Source: Mycobacterium sp. UM_CSW
GTDB taxonomy: Bacteria > Actinomycetota > Actinomycetes > Mycobacteriales > Mycobacteriaceae
Assembly (NCBI RefSeq): GCF_000455205.1
Contig: NZ_AUWQ01000011.1
Location: forward strand, 1 to 64,000
Length of the DNA stretch: 64,000 bases
Direction of reading: 5' to 3'
Positions within the stretch are counted from its first letter, which is position 1. Every line of letters starts with the position of its first letter. Below the pieces are notes generated by a model. It had not been told where the DNA came from. It worked only from the letters and a program-made list of their open reading frames with translations, and did no database searches. Both the position numbers and the translations under genes were made by a program. Below are positions 18,456 through 27,416 of the stretch, in pieces.

Positions 18456-19241
18456 TTAAAGGCGGTCGAGCGCCCGGGCGCTCTGGTACAGGCAGATGGC
18501 CGCCGCGGCGGCCACGTTGAGGCTTTCGGCGCCGCCTGCCATCGGGATGCGTACGCGGCGGTCCGCCGCCGCCGCGAGCTCGGCCGACAAGCCGTGTGAT
18601 TCGGCTCCGAACAGCCAGGCCGTCGGCGCGGCGAGGTCCGCCTCGTCGAGCCGGGTCTCGCCGTCCACCGTCGTGGCCAGCACTTGCAACCCGGCGGCGC
18701 GCAACGCGGCGACCGCGCCGACGGCGTCGGGCGCGGAGACGACCGGGATCGAGAAGATGCTGCCGGCCGACGCGCGCAGGCACTTGCCGTTGTACGGGTC
18801 GACGCTGTGCCCGCCGAGCACTACCGCCCCCGCGCCCATCGCGTCGGCGATGCGAATCAGGGTGCCCGCGTTGCCCGGCTCACCGATCTCGACGGGAACA
18901 GCGACCAGCCGCGGCGAATCCGTCAGCGCGTCCTCGAGCGAGCTCACCGGCATGTCGCAAACCGCCACCAGCCCCGTCGGGGTGACCGTGTCGGACAACG
19001 CCTTTGCGGCGCGCTCCGTGACCAGGTGGACCGGGCATTGCTGCTCGGCAAGCAGCCCCGCGTGCTGCTGCGCGGCGAGTTCGGTGACGAACACGTCACG
19101 GACCAGCCCGCGTGCGGCCGCGGCCCCGACCAGGTTCGGCCCCTCGGCGAGGAACCGTCCCGCCCGGCGACGCCCGACATGCCGATGCAATTTGACCGCC
19201 GCGGCCACCCTGGCCGAGCGTTCGGTGAGCGGTGCCGGCAT
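18456..19241 (-). CDS. tsnR: TrmH/SpoU-type RNA 2'-O-methyltransferase
   Basis: 261 aa. A substrate-binding N-terminal domain (about 1-100, GRFLAEGPNLVGAA) is followed by the SPOUT methyltransferase domain with its three motifs: motif 1 EIGEPGNAGTLIRIADA, motif 2 LFGAESHGL and motif 3 IPMAGGAESLNVAAAAAI. It probably methylates ribosomal RNA. It lies 9 bp after rplT on the same strand, at the end of the infC-rpmI-rplT operon, as in M. tuberculosis (Rv1644). Confidence 0.9.
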   Translation of the reverse strand: MPAPLTERSARVAAAVKLHRHVGRRRAGRFLAEGPNLVGAAAARGLVRDVFVTELAAQQHAGLLAEQQCPVHLVTERAAKALSDTVTPTGLVAVCDMPVSSLEDALTDSPRLVAVPVEIGEPGNAGTLIRIADAMGAGAVVLGGHSVDPYNGKCLRASAGSIFSIPVVSAPDAVGAVAALRAAGLQVLATTVDGETRLDEADLAAPTAWLFGAESHGLSAELAAAADRRVRIPMAGGAESLNVAAAAAICLYQSARALDRL

Positions 19242-19250
19242 CGCCGGCAG

Positions 19251-19646
19251 TTAGGCGGCCTCTCCGGAATCCGAGGGGGCGTTGACATCCTCGGGCAGCG
19301 CCGCCCGGGCGACGTCGACCAGCGCGGTGAACGCAGCCGGATCGGTGATCGCGATGTCGGCGAGGTTCTTGCGGTCCACCTCGACGCCGGCGGCCTTCAG
19401 GCCCTGGATCAGGCGGTTGTAGGTGATGTCGTTGGCGCGTGCAGCCGCGTTGATCCGCGAGATCCACAACTTGCGGAACTCGCCCTTACGCGCACGACGG
19501 TCGCGGTAGGCGTAGTTCAGCGAATGCAGCTGCTGCTCTTTGGCTTTGCGATAGAGCCGGGACCGCTGGCCGCGATAGCCCTTCGAGGCCTTTAAGACGC
19601 TGCGCCTCTTCTTCTGGGCGTTGACCGCCCGCTTCACGCGTGCCAT
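19251..19646 (-). CDS. rplT: 50S ribosomal protein L20
   Basis: 131 aa. The basic N-terminal helix ([15 protein letters not shown]) and the globular C-terminal region ([21 protein letters not shown]) are typical. It binds 23S rRNA early in 50S assembly; in several bacteria L20 also represses this operon. The acidic tail ([15 protein letters not shown]) is an actinobacterial extension. Third gene of infC-rpmI-rplT. Confidence 0.98.
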   Translation of the reverse strand: MARVKRAVNAQKKRRSVLKASKGYRGQRSRLYRKAKEQQLHSLNYAYRDRRARKGEFRKLWISRINAAARANDITYNRLIQGLKAAGVEVDRKNLADIAITDPAAFTALVDVARAALPEDVNAPSDSGEAA

Positions 19647-19704
19647 GGATGTTCCTACTCTCGTTCTGGCAGTAAATGGTTCTAAATGGTCGGGTGCCGG
19701 CTGA

Positions 19705-19899
19705 CTAGCCGTTGAGCAGCTTGTTGACGCGCTTGGTGTCGTTGGCCGACACCGTGGTGCGGCCGTCCAGCCGTCGGGTCCGGGTCGACGGCTTGTGCTC
19801 CAGCAGGTGCCGGCGGTTGGCTTTCTGTCGCAGGATCTTCCCGGTGCCGGTGCGCCGGAACCGCTTCGACGACCCGCTGTGGGTCTTGGCCTTGGGCAT
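19705..19899 (-). CDS. rpmI: 50S ribosomal protein L35
   Basis: 64 aa, strongly basic, with the family N-terminus [20 protein letters not shown]. It lies between infC and rplT. Upstream, in the gap to infC, there is an array of about five 10-bp repeat units. Confidence 0.98.
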   Translation of the reverse strand: MPKAKTHSGSSKRFRRTGTGKILRQKANRRHLLEHKPSTRTRRLDGRTTVSANDTKRVNKLLNG

Positions 19900-19910
19900 G
19901 TTTCCTCTAC

Positions 19911-19960
19911 TTTCAGTACTTTTCAGTACTTCTCAGCACCTTCGGTACTGGCTGGTACTC
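19911..19960. repeat. Five in-phase decamers between infC and rpmI
   Basis: Successive 10-bp units TTTCAGTACT, TTTCAGTACT, TCTCAGCACC, TTCGGTACTG and GCTGGTACTC (plus-strand reading). The first two are identical and the rest degenerate. They fill most of the 73-bp gap and are transcribed within the operon, directly upstream of the rpmI start. They may form RNA structure or reflect slippage. Confidence 0.65.
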
Positions 19961-19972
19961 GTTCGTGTCAGG

Positions 19973-20581
19973 TCAGTTGGGCGACGGGGTGGCGTCGGCT
20001 CCCGCATCGGTGTCCGGTGCCGCGCCTCCCCCCGGTGCTTCTGGGTGGCGCGCCCGCGCGCGGGTCTTGGCGCCGCGGTGCGGTGCCAGCACCATCGTCA
20101 TGTTGCGGCCGTCCTGCTTGGCGGACGTTTCGACGAATCCGTAGTCGGCGACGTCCGCGCCCAGGCGCTGCAGCAATCGGTAGCCCAGCTCGGGCCGCGA
20201 CTGCTCACGTCCGCGAAACATGATGGTGACCTTGACCTTCGATCCCGCCTCCAGGAAGCGGATTACGTGACCCTTCTTGGTCTCGTAATCGTGATCGTCG
20301 ATTTTCGGTCGCAGCTTTTGCTCTTTGACGACGGTCTGCTGCTGGTTCCGGCGGGATTCGCGCGCCTTTTGCGCCGCCTCGTATTTGAACTTGCCGTAAT
20401 CCATGATCTTGCAGACCGGAGGTCTGGCGTTCGGGGCAACTTCGACGAGGTCGAGATCGGCGTCCGCGGCGACGCGCAGTGCGTCCTCGATGCGCACTAT
20501 GCCTACCTGCTCTCCCCCGGGTCCGATCAGTCGAACTTCAGGTACGCGGATGCGCTCGTTGACGCGGGTCTCAGTGCTGAT
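19973..20581 (-). CDS. infC: Translation initiation factor IF-3, ATC start
   Basis: 202 aa: N-domain (about 1-80, [14 protein letters not shown]), basic linker helix ([20 protein letters not shown]) and C-domain (about 90-175), with a Pro/Ala/Gly-rich mycobacterial tail. It binds the 30S subunit and checks start codons. The only start that fits the family is ATC at 20581, preceded by AAGGGAGG with four bases between; the frame is open further upstream but the extra sequence is not IF-3-like. A non-AUG start is the classic basis of infC autoregulation. First gene of the ribosomal operon. Confidence 0.93.
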   Translation of the reverse strand: MSTETRVNERIRVPEVRLIGPGGEQVGIVRIEDALRVAADADLDLVEVAPNARPPVCKIMDYGKFKYEAAQKARESRRNQQQTVVKEQKLRPKIDDHDYETKKGHVIRFLEAGSKVKVTIMFRGREQSRPELGYRLLQRLGADVADYGFVETSAKQDGRNMTMVLAPHRGAKTRARARHPEAPGGGAAPDTDAGADATPSPN

Positions 20582-20647
20582 GGGGCCTCCCTTGTTGGGC
20601 TTCTTCTCCTTGTGGCGGCCGCAGCGGTGGAAAACCACACCATCAGC

Positions 20648-20673
20648 AAAAAGGCCCTGCACAAGCAGGGCCC
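20648..20673 (-). terminator. Intrinsic-terminator-like hairpin in the infC leader
   Basis: On the minus strand, GGCCCTGC-TTGT-GCAGGGCC is followed directly by TTTTT. The 8-bp stem with a U5 tail, about 67 nt upstream of the infC start and downstream of the likely promoter, fits a transcription attenuator. The plus strand has no T run here, so it does not serve lysX. Confidence 0.6.
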
Positions 20674-20844
20674 AATGCCGACCGATCGCCGCTGGAAGTG
20701 CTCCAGCCGCCCGCGCTGCACGCGGAACAGGCATTCACGATGCCTGTGACCGGACCGCTGAACCTTGAGAAAACTCGTGGCCAACGGTGGGAGTGGGACT
20801 CCACTTAACTGTCCCCGGCGTTCACCGGGATGGTCGCAATCGAT

Positions 20845-20850
20845 AGTTTA
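20845..20850 (-). promoter_or_regulatory. Putative -10 of infC (TAAACT)
   Basis: TAAACT on the minus strand, in an AT-richer pocket. No clear -35 is seen. It would give a leader of about 255 nt containing the terminator-like hairpin. Confidence 0.35.
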
Positions 20851-20972
20851 GCAGCCATGACGCGTCTTCCTGCACGTCTGCGGCCGGACGGGCATCCGGC
20901 GCGCGTCGCATCCCGACCAATTGCTGCCCGCCTCCCTTGGCGCTTCGCCAGGATTTTCACGGCTTGACGGCA

Positions 20973-20978
20973 TATCCT
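20973..20978 (+). promoter_or_regulatory. Putative -10 of lysX (TATCCT)
   Basis: TATCCT ends 8 bp before the proposed GTG start at 20987, leaving no room for a ribosome binding site, so the transcript would be essentially leaderless. Confidence 0.4.
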
Positions 20979-20986
20979 CGCGGTCT

Positions 20987-23900
20987 GTGACTCTCGCTAC
21001 GTCCCGCTTCGGCCCGCGTTCGGGCAGCCAGCCGAACTCCCGGTATCGCTGGGTACCGGCGGCGGCGGGCTGGACCGTCGGCGTCATCGCCACGGTGTCC
21101 CTGATCGCGAGCGTGTCGCCGCTGATCCGGTGGCTGATCAAGGTCCCACGGGAGTTCATCAACGACTACCTGTTCAACTTCCCCGACACCAGCATCGCGT
21201 GGTCGTTCGTGCTGGCCCTGCTGGCCGCCGCCCTTACGGCACGCAAACGCATCGCCTGGGTGTTGCTGCTCGGCAACATGGTCCTGGCCGCCGCTTTGAA
21301 CGCCGCCGACATCGCCGCGGGCGACAACACGGCGGCCGAGTCGTTCGGGGAGAACCTCGGCTTCGCCGTGCACATCGTCGCGATCGTGCTGCTGGTCCTG
21401 TCCTATCGGCAGTTCTGGGCCAAGGTGCGCAAGGCCGCGCTGTTCAAGGCGGCCGCGGTCCTGGTCACCGGGCTCGTAATCGGAATCCTGGCGTCCTGGG
21501 GCTTGGTCGAGATGTGGCCGGGCACCCTGGCGCCCGATTCGCGCTTTTGGTACGTCGTCAACCGGGTGGTCGGGTTCTCCATCGTCGATCCCGACGCGTT
21601 CACCGGCCGGCCGCACGTTCTGCTCAACGCGATCTTCGGGTTGTTCGGAGCGCTCGCGCTGATCGCGGCGACGATCGTGCTGTTCCAGTCCCAGCGTGCC
21701 GACAACGCGCTGACGGGCGAGGACGAGTCCGCGATCCGCGGGCTGCTCGAGCTCTACGGCAAACAGGACTCCCTCGGATATTTCGCCACCCGCCGCGACA
21801 AGTCGGTGGTGTTCGCCCCGAGCGGCCGGGCGGCCATCACCTACCGGGTCGAGATCGGGGTCTGTTTGGCCAGCGGTGACCCGATCGGTGACCCGAGGGC
21901 GTGGCCGCAGGCGATCGACGCGTGGTTGGGGTTATGCCAGACCTACGGCTGGGCGCCGGGTGTGATGGGCGCCAGTTCGCAAGGGGCCCAGGCGTTCCGG
22001 GAGGCCGGGCTCAACGCCCTCGAGCTGGGCGACGAGGCGATCCTGCGGACGTCCGACTACAAGCTGTCCGGCCCCGACATGCGCGGGGTGCGCCAGGCGG
22101 TGACCCGGGCGCGCAGGGCGGGGCTGACGGTACGCATCCGGCGACACCGCGACATCTCCGCCGACGAGATGGCCGAAACGATCTCGCGCGCCGACGCGTG
22201 GCGCGACACCCAAACCGAGCGTGGCTTTTCGATGGCGCTGGGCCGGCTCGGCGACCCGGCCGACGGCGACTGCCTGCTGGTCGAAGCCATCGATCGCGAG
22301 GGTCGGGTGGTCGCGATGCTGTCGCTGGTCCCGTGGGGAAGCACCGGCGTCTCCCTGGACCTCATGCGGCGTTCCCCGCAATCCCCCAACGGCACCATCG
22401 AACTCATGGTCAGCGAGCTCGCGCTGAACGCCGAAGCCCTTGGCATCATTCGCATTTCACTGAACTTTGCGATGTTCCGCTCGGCGTTCGAACAGGGCGC
22501 CCAGCTCGGCGCCGGGCCCATCGCCCGGTTGTGGCGCGGGTTCCTGTTGTTCTTTTCGCGGTGGTGGCAGCTCGAGACGCTGTACCGCTCGAACATGAAG
22601 TACCAGCCCGAGTGGGTTCCCCGGTACGCGTGTTACGAAGACGCCCGGCTGATTCCGCGGGTCGGCGTTGCCTCGGTGATCGCGGAGGGTTTCCTCGTCC
22701 TGCCGTTCAGCCGGCGGGAGAAGGTGCACACCGGGCACCATCCCGCGGTACCGGCCAGGCTGGCGGAGTCCGGGCTGCTGCATCACGACGGGTCGACGCC
22801 CGACGTGAGCGGCCTGCAACGCGGGGTCAAGGCGGCCGAGGCCGAGGAGTCGAGGTTGCGCCTGCCCGAGCAGGTACGGGTGCGCCTGGCCAAGCTGAAG
22901 ATATTGCAGCGCAACGGGGTTGACGCCTACCCGGTGGGGTGCCCGCCCAGCCACTCGATCGCCGCCGCGTTGGACGCCGACGATCAGGAGGACGTGTCGG
23001 TGGCCGGCCGCATCCTGCGGATCCGCGACTACGGCGGCGTGCTGTTCGCCCAGGTGCGCGACTGGTCGGGCGAAATGCAAGTGCTGCTGGACAATTCGCA
23101 TCTCGGACGCGGCCGTACCGCCGATTTCACCGCGGCCATCGATCTCGGTGATCTGGTCGAGATGTCCGGGCACATGGGCTTTTCCAAAAAGGGGACCCGC
23201 TCGTTGATCGTGCGCGACTGGCGGATGATCGGTAAGTGCCTGCGCCCGTTGCCGAATAAGTGGAAGGGGCTGACCGATCCCGAGGCGCGGGTGCGGACCC
23301 GCTACGTCGACCTGGCGGTCAACCCGGAGTCGCGCGAGCTGATCAGGGCCCGCAGCGAGGTGTTGCGCTCGGTTCGGGAAACCCTGTTCGCCAAGGGGTT
23401 CATCGAGGTCGAGACGCCGATCCTGCAGCAGATCCACGGCGGGGCCACCGCCCGGCCGTTCGTCACCCACATCAACACCTACGACATGGACCTGTTCCTG
23501 CGCATCGCGCCGGAGCTGTATCTGAAGCGGCTGTGCGTCGGCGGCGTGGAGCGGGTGTTCGAGCTGGGCCGGGCGTTCCGCAACGAGGGCGTCGACTTCA
23601 GCCACAACCCGGAGTTCACGCTGCTGGAGGCCTACCAGGCGCACGCGGATTACAAGGTGTGGATCGACGGCTGCCGGGAGCTCATTCAGAACGCCGCGCA
23701 GGCCGCCAACGGCGAGCAGACCGTGCTGCGTCCCCGGGCGGGGAGCGACGGCCGCCTCGAACCGGTCGACATCTCCGGCACATGGGCGGTGAAGACCGTG
23801 TACGGCGCGGTATCGGAGGCGCTGGGCGAGCACATCGATCCCGACACCTCACTGGCCGCCCTGCGCAGGATGTCCGACGCCCTGCACATTCCGTATCGGG

Positions 23901-24322
23901 CGCATTGGGATTCCGGCGCGGTGGTGCTGGAGCTCTACGAGCACCTGGTGGAGGACAGGACCGAGCAACCGACGTTCTACATCGACTTCCCCAGCTCAGT
24001 GTCTCCGCTGACCCGGCCGCACCGCAGTCAGCGCGGTGTTGCCGAGCGGTGGGACCTGGTGGCGTGGGGCGTCGAGCTGGGGACCGCCTACAGCGAGCTG
24101 ACCGACCCGGTGGAGCAGCGGCGCCGCCTGCAGGAGCAGTCGCTGTTGGCCGCCGGCGGGGATCCCGAAGCGATGGAGCTCGACGAGGACTTCCTGCAAG
24201 CCATGGAGTACGCGATGCCACCCACCGGCGGACTCGGTATGGGCATCGATCGGCTCGTCATGCTCATAACCGGCCGCAGCATCCGCGAAACCCTGCCGTT
24301 CCCGCTGGCCAAGCCGCATTAG
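20987..24322 (+). CDS. lysX: Bifunctional lysyl-tRNA synthetase / lysyl-phosphatidylglycerol synthase
   Basis: Two-part protein of about 1111 aa that transfers lysine from Lys-tRNA to phosphatidylglycerol, giving protection against cationic peptides. Residues 1 to about 220 hold multiple membrane spans; residues about 225-590 are the MprF-like transferase (DUF2156; [18 protein letters not shown]). From about 610 on there is a LysRS: OB-fold domain ([20 protein letters not shown]) and class II core ([45 protein letters not shown]). The GTG at 20987 fits a -10 just upstream; an in-frame TTG at 20921 would add 22 residues, some of which resemble the longer N-terminus I recall for the M. tuberculosis protein. 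Divergent from infC, as in M. tuberculosis. Confidence 0.95.
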   Translation: MTLATSRFGPRSGSQPNSRYRWVPAAAGWTVGVIATVSLIASVSPLIRWLIKVPREFINDYLFNFPDTSIAWSFVLALLAAALTARKRIAWVLLLGNMVLAAALNAADIAAGDNTAAESFGENLGFAVHIVAIVLLVLSYRQFWAKVRKAALFKAAAVLVTGLVIGILASWGLVEMWPGTLAPDSRFWYVVNRVVGFSIVDPDAFTGRPHVLLNAIFGLFGALALIAATIVLFQSQRADNALTGEDESAIRGLLELYGKQDSLGYFATRRDKSVVFAPSGRAAITYRVEIGVCLASGDPIGDPRAWPQAIDAWLGLCQTYGWAPGVMGASSQGAQAFREAGLNALELGDEAILRTSDYKLSGPDMRGVRQAVTRARRAGLTVRIRRHRDISADEMAETISRADAWRDTQTERGFSMALGRLGDPADGDCLLVEAIDREGRVVAMLSLVPWGSTGVSLDLMRRSPQSPNGTIELMVSELALNAEALGIIRISLNFAMFRSAFEQGAQLGAGPIARLWRGFLLFFSRWWQLETLYRSNMKYQPEWVPRYACYEDARLIPRVGVASVIAEGFLVLPFSRREKVHTGHHPAVPARLAESGLLHHDGSTPDVSGLQRGVKAAEAEESRLRLPEQVRVRLAKLKILQRNGVDAYPVGCPPSHSIAAALDADDQEDVSVAGRILRIRDYGGVLFAQVRDWSGEMQVLLDNSHLGRGRTADFTAAIDLGDLVEMSGHMGFSKKGTRSLIVRDWRMIGKCLRPLPNKWKGLTDPEARVRTRYVDLAVNPESRELIRARSEVLRSVRETLFAKGFIEVETPILQQIHGGATARPFVTHINTYDMDLFLRIAPELYLKRLCVGGVERVFELGRAFRNEGVDFSHNPEFTLLEAYQAHADYKVWIDGCRELIQNAAQAANGEQTVLRPRAGSDGRLEPVDISGTWAVKTVYGAVSEALGEHIDPDTSLAALRRMSDALHIPYRAHWDSGAVVLELYEHLVEDRTEQPTFYIDFPSSVSPLTRPHRSQRGVAERWDLVAWGVELGTAYSELTDPVEQRRRLQEQSLLAAGGDPEAMELDEDFLQAMEYAMPPTGGLGMGIDRLVMLITGRSIRETLPFPLAKPH

Positions 24323-24402
24323 CCCCGGCCTGCCACTGCCAGCGGACACACCGGGACCATCCGGTCAAAATGTTCCGGGAGTGTTAACGATGGCTCACAC
24401 TG

Positions 24403-25875
24403 ATGCACGTGACCGCCCCGACGCCCCTCGCCACGGCGCAGCTGGCCGGTAATTTCACCTCCCTGATGCACGGGTGGATACCCGCGACGATCCAGATCGG
24501 CACCGCCTTCGTGCTGGCGCTGGCCGTGGGCTGGCGGTCGCGACGATGGCGGGCGGTGTGGCTGCCGCTGGCCGGCGCCGCCGGGGGCGCCACGGCCTAC
24601 CTGACGCACTGGTACGTCGTCGACCGCGGCCTGTCCGACGAGCCGGCACCGTCGGCGCTGTGGGTGTGGGTCGCGTTGGCCGGCGTGGCCGCGGCAGTGC
24701 TGGTGGTGGGCTGGCGCAGCGCGCCGCCGTGGCGGCGCGGCGTGACGCTGCTTGCCGTGCCGTCGTGCTTGCTCTGCGCGGCGCTGGTGCTCAACGCGTG
24801 GGTCGGCTACTTTCCGACCGTGCAGGCGGCATGGAGCCAACTCACCTCCGGTCCCCTGCCCGATCAAACGGACCCGGCCACCGTCAGCGCGCTGGCCGCC
24901 AAGCGGACCCGCCCACCGCACGGCAGCGTGGTGCCGGTGGTGATCCCTTCGGATGCATCGCATTTCAAGCACCGCGGGGAACTCGTGTACCTGCCGCCCG
25001 AGTGGTTTACCAGCAGCCCGCCGCCGGCCCTGCCGACGGTGATGATGATCGGCGGACAGTTCAACACCCCCGCGGATTGGACGCGGGCGGGCAGCGCGGT
25101 CAGGACGATCGACGACTTCGCGGCCGCTCATGACGGCAAGGCGCCGGTGTTGGTGTTCGTCGACGCCGGAGGGGCCTTCAACAACGACACGGAATGCGTG
25201 AACGGCGTGCGCGGCAACGCCGCCGATCATCTGACCAAAGACGTTGTCCCTTACATGGTTTCGAAGTTCGGCGTGAGCGGCGACCGGTCCAACTGGGGCA
25301 TCACCGGCTGGTCGATGGGCGGGACGTGCGCCGTTGATCTGGCCGTGATGCACCCCGAGACGTTCAGCGCGTTCGTCGACATCGCGGGTGACTTCTTCCC
25401 GAATGCCGGCAACAGGTCTCAGACCATCGCCCGGCTGTTCGGCGGAAATGCCGAAGCCTGGGCCGCTTTCGACCCGACCACCGTGATCACCCGGCACGGC
25501 AGCTACCGCGACCTGGCCGGCTGGTTCGCGATCTCGTCGGACGGCCCGCCGACGCCGCGCGAGGACGTGGCCGTAACCGACTCCGGCGCAATGCGTCTCG
25601 CCGCGGCCAACCCGGGTAACCAGACCGCGGCCGCCTACTCGCTGTGCGCACTCGGCCGCGCCAACGGCATAGATTGCGCAGTCGTGCCCCAGCCGGGCAG
25701 GCACGACTGGCCGTTCGCCGGCCGGGCCTTCGCCGCCGCGCTGCCGTGGCTGGCCGGCCGGCTGGGCACCCCGGAGGCCCCACGCACGGCCCTGCCCCCC
25801 GCTTCCCCGCCCCCGCCGTCGCCCACCCGGGTAGTGGTTCCGGCTCAACGTTCCGCTACCGCAGGTGTTCGTTGA
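24403..25875 (+). CDS. Membrane-anchored alpha/beta-hydrolase, esterase D/Ag85-like (Rv1639c-like)
   Basis: 490 aa. The N-terminal 145 residues contain about four membrane spans. The outer part (about 185-470) is an esterase of the Ag85/esterase-D type, with an oxyanion-region segment (TVMMIGGQFNTPADW), nucleophile motif GWSMGG (Ser near residue 307), an acidic region (DAGGAFNNDTECVNG) and a candidate catalytic His in PGRHDW. The tail is Pro/Ala-rich. Length and place next to lysX match Rv1639c. The 3' end overlaps the convergent dienelactone hydrolase gene by 20 bp. An acyl transfer or esterase role in the envelope is inference. Confidence 0.8.
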   Translation: MHVTAPTPLATAQLAGNFTSLMHGWIPATIQIGTAFVLALAVGWRSRRWRAVWLPLAGAAGGATAYLTHWYVVDRGLSDEPAPSALWVWVALAGVAAAVLVVGWRSAPPWRRGVTLLAVPSCLLCAALVLNAWVGYFPTVQAAWSQLTSGPLPDQTDPATVSALAAKRTRPPHGSVVPVVIPSDASHFKHRGELVYLPPEWFTSSPPPALPTVMMIGGQFNTPADWTRAGSAVRTIDDFAAAHDGKAPVLVFVDAGGAFNNDTECVNGVRGNAADHLTKDVVPYMVSKFGVSGDRSNWGITGWSMGGTCAVDLAVMHPETFSAFVDIAGDFFPNAGNRSQTIARLFGGNAEAWAAFDPTTVITRHGSYRDLAGWFAISSDGPPTPREDVAVTDSGAMRLAAANPGNQTAAAYSLCALGRANGIDCAVVPQPGRHDWPFAGRAFAAALPWLAGRLGTPEAPRTALPPASPPPPSPTRVVVPAQRSATAGVR

Positions 25876-26560
25876 AGAACGTGACGATCCGCCGCCAGGC
25901 GTCCTCCGATTCGGGTTCGGAATAAGCCATCCCGGCCAGCCCCGCAATTATGCGGATTGGCGCGGGAACACAGTGGTCGTTCATGAAGCTGTGGCCGACA
26001 TTGGGATATTCCTTGACGTCACGCGGTACGTCACCCGCCGCCAATACGGCCTCGAGCCTTGCCGCGGTGCCGCGCCGCACGATGGGGTCGTTCGCGCCGA
26101 AGCTCGCGACCACCGGGCACGACTCGCCCAGCGCTTCCACGTCGCCAGGCAGCAGCCCGTAGTTCGGCGCTGCCGCGTCGAACACGCCGTGGGGGGCCAG
26201 TTGCATAACGAACCCCGCGCCGATGCAAAACCCGACGAGCCCGACCTTGCCGGAGCACCGCTCGTCGGCGACGAGGTGATCGCGGGCGGCAACCAGGTCG
26301 TCGTGGGCGGGGCCGCGGCCGGTCACATGGGCGCGGATGGTGCTCAGCATGCACCTGATCTTGGGACCGCGGCCGTAGAGCACCGGAGCCAGCGCCAGAT
26401 ACCCGCTGCGGGCCAAGCGGTCCGAGATCTGCCGCAAGTTCGCGGTCATGCCGAGTACGTCCTGAACGACCACCACACCGGGCCATGGCCCCGGGCCCTC
26501 GGGGACGGCGAGATAGCCGGGCAGGTGGCCGTCGGCGACCGAATAAGTGATATCACCCAT
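25856..26560 (-). CDS. Dienelactone hydrolase family protein
   Basis: 234 aa alpha/beta-hydrolase. The triad is visible: Cys112 in GFCIGAGF, Asp158 in GANDPIV and His190 in VGHSFMN. Cys as nucleophile is the DLH hallmark. The substrate is unknown. The ATG at 26560 starts MGDITYSVADG; the frame is open upstream without similarity. It is divergent from the TetR gene across 129 bp, a layout typical of a repressor with its target. Confidence 0.88.
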   Translation of the reverse strand: MGDITYSVADGHLPGYLAVPEGPGPWPGVVVVQDVLGMTANLRQISDRLARSGYLALAPVLYGRGPKIRCMLSTIRAHVTGRGPAHDDLVAARDHLVADERCSGKVGLVGFCIGAGFVMQLAPHGVFDAAAPNYGLLPGDVEALGESCPVVASFGANDPIVRRGTAARLEAVLAAGDVPRDVKEYPNVGHSFMNDHCVPAPIRIIAGLAGMAYSEPESEDAWRRIVTFFNEHLR

Positions 26561-26633
26561 GGCTCGGTGTTCCCCCAAATACCGTGTCGACCGTCGACCG
26601 TTTCCGCGGCGCGCATAGCCGTGACGATACGAA

Positions 26634-26660
26634 GATATGGTAATCCGATACCGCCATATC
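26634..26660. promoter_or_regulatory. Nested palindromes, probable TetR operator
   Basis: GATATGG and CCATATC (26634-26640, 26654-26660) enclose a second palindrome GGTA-ATCCGA-TACC (26639-26652). They lie in the divergent region between the DLH and TetR genes, 30-56 bp upstream of the TetR start, where an autoregulatory operator would be expected. The inner motif has the same shape as the sites at 1296 and 1461. Confidence 0.5.
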
Positions 26661-26689
26661 GTGACGCCGTGCCGGTGTATTGTCCGGCC

Positions 26690-27355
26690 GTGGAGCCTCC
26701 CCGGTTGTTTCCCTACGACCCGCCGCCTGCGCCCGAACCGTCGGCCAAAGAGCGGATTCGTGACGCCGCGCTGAGCTGTTTTGCCGTTCGCGGCATTGCT
26801 GCCACACCGCTGCGTGCGGTCGCCGAGACCGCGGAGGTTTCGATTGGGCTGGTGCAGCACCACTTCCACACCAAGGCCGCGTTAACCGCTGCCGTCGACC
26901 AGTACGTGCTCCAGGTGGTGGGTGAGGCATTGGAACCCTCAGCGCCGCTCGAACCGGAGTCCGACGCGCTCGAGGAAGCCGGCAACCGCCTGATCGCACT
27001 GATGGTCCGACGTCCCGACGTCATGACCTACCTGGGGCGCGCGCTCGCCGAGGGCGGCGCACTGGGGTCGGTGATCTTCACCGGGTTGGCGGCGATCAGC
27101 GCGGGGCAGGGTAACCAATTCGGGCAACACGGCAACCTTCGATCCGACCTCGATCCGGATTGGGGGGTGCTCAACCCGCTCATCCTGCGGATCGGCGCCA
27201 TCATTCTGCAGCCGTACATCGAGATCTACCTCGGCGAGCCGTTCTTCACCGAGCCGCAGCTGCGACGCTGGGATACCGCCGTCACCAGCCTGATACGGCG
27301 GGGCCAATTCGCCGAGGAAGCGGAGACCCCGGGCAGCGACGCCATCGCTTGGTGA
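26690..27355 (+). CDS. TetR family transcriptional regulator
   Basis: 221 aa. The N-terminal helix-turn-helix covers about residues 20-65 (AKERIRDAALSCFAVRGIAATPLRAVAE, recognition helix region SIGLVQHHF). The C-terminal ligand domain is unassigned. The GTG at 26690 is chosen; GTGs at 26669 and 26675 are in frame. It is divergent from the DLH gene and 61 bp upstream of the ThiF-nitroreductase gene on the same strand, so it may control either or both. Confidence 0.88.
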   Translation: MEPPRLFPYDPPPAPEPSAKERIRDAALSCFAVRGIAATPLRAVAETAEVSIGLVQHHFHTKAALTAAVDQYVLQVVGEALEPSAPLEPESDALEEAGNRLIALMVRRPDVMTYLGRALAEGGALGSVIFTGLAAISAGQGNQFGQHGNLRSDLDPDWGVLNPLILRIGAIILQPYIEIYLGEPFFTEPQLRRWDTAVTSLIRRGQFAEEAETPGSDAIAW

Positions 27356-27416
27356 GCGGCCAAGCGATGGCGGTTAGGCACCCGTGTCGCCGGTCGGGTG
27401 CTATACACGAAACACC

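Noticed and set aside
20582-20734. Upstream extension of infC ([11 protein letters not shown] start)
   Set aside because: The extension is not IF-3-like and crosses the terminator hairpin; ATC 20581 has the ribosome binding site and the conserved N-terminus.
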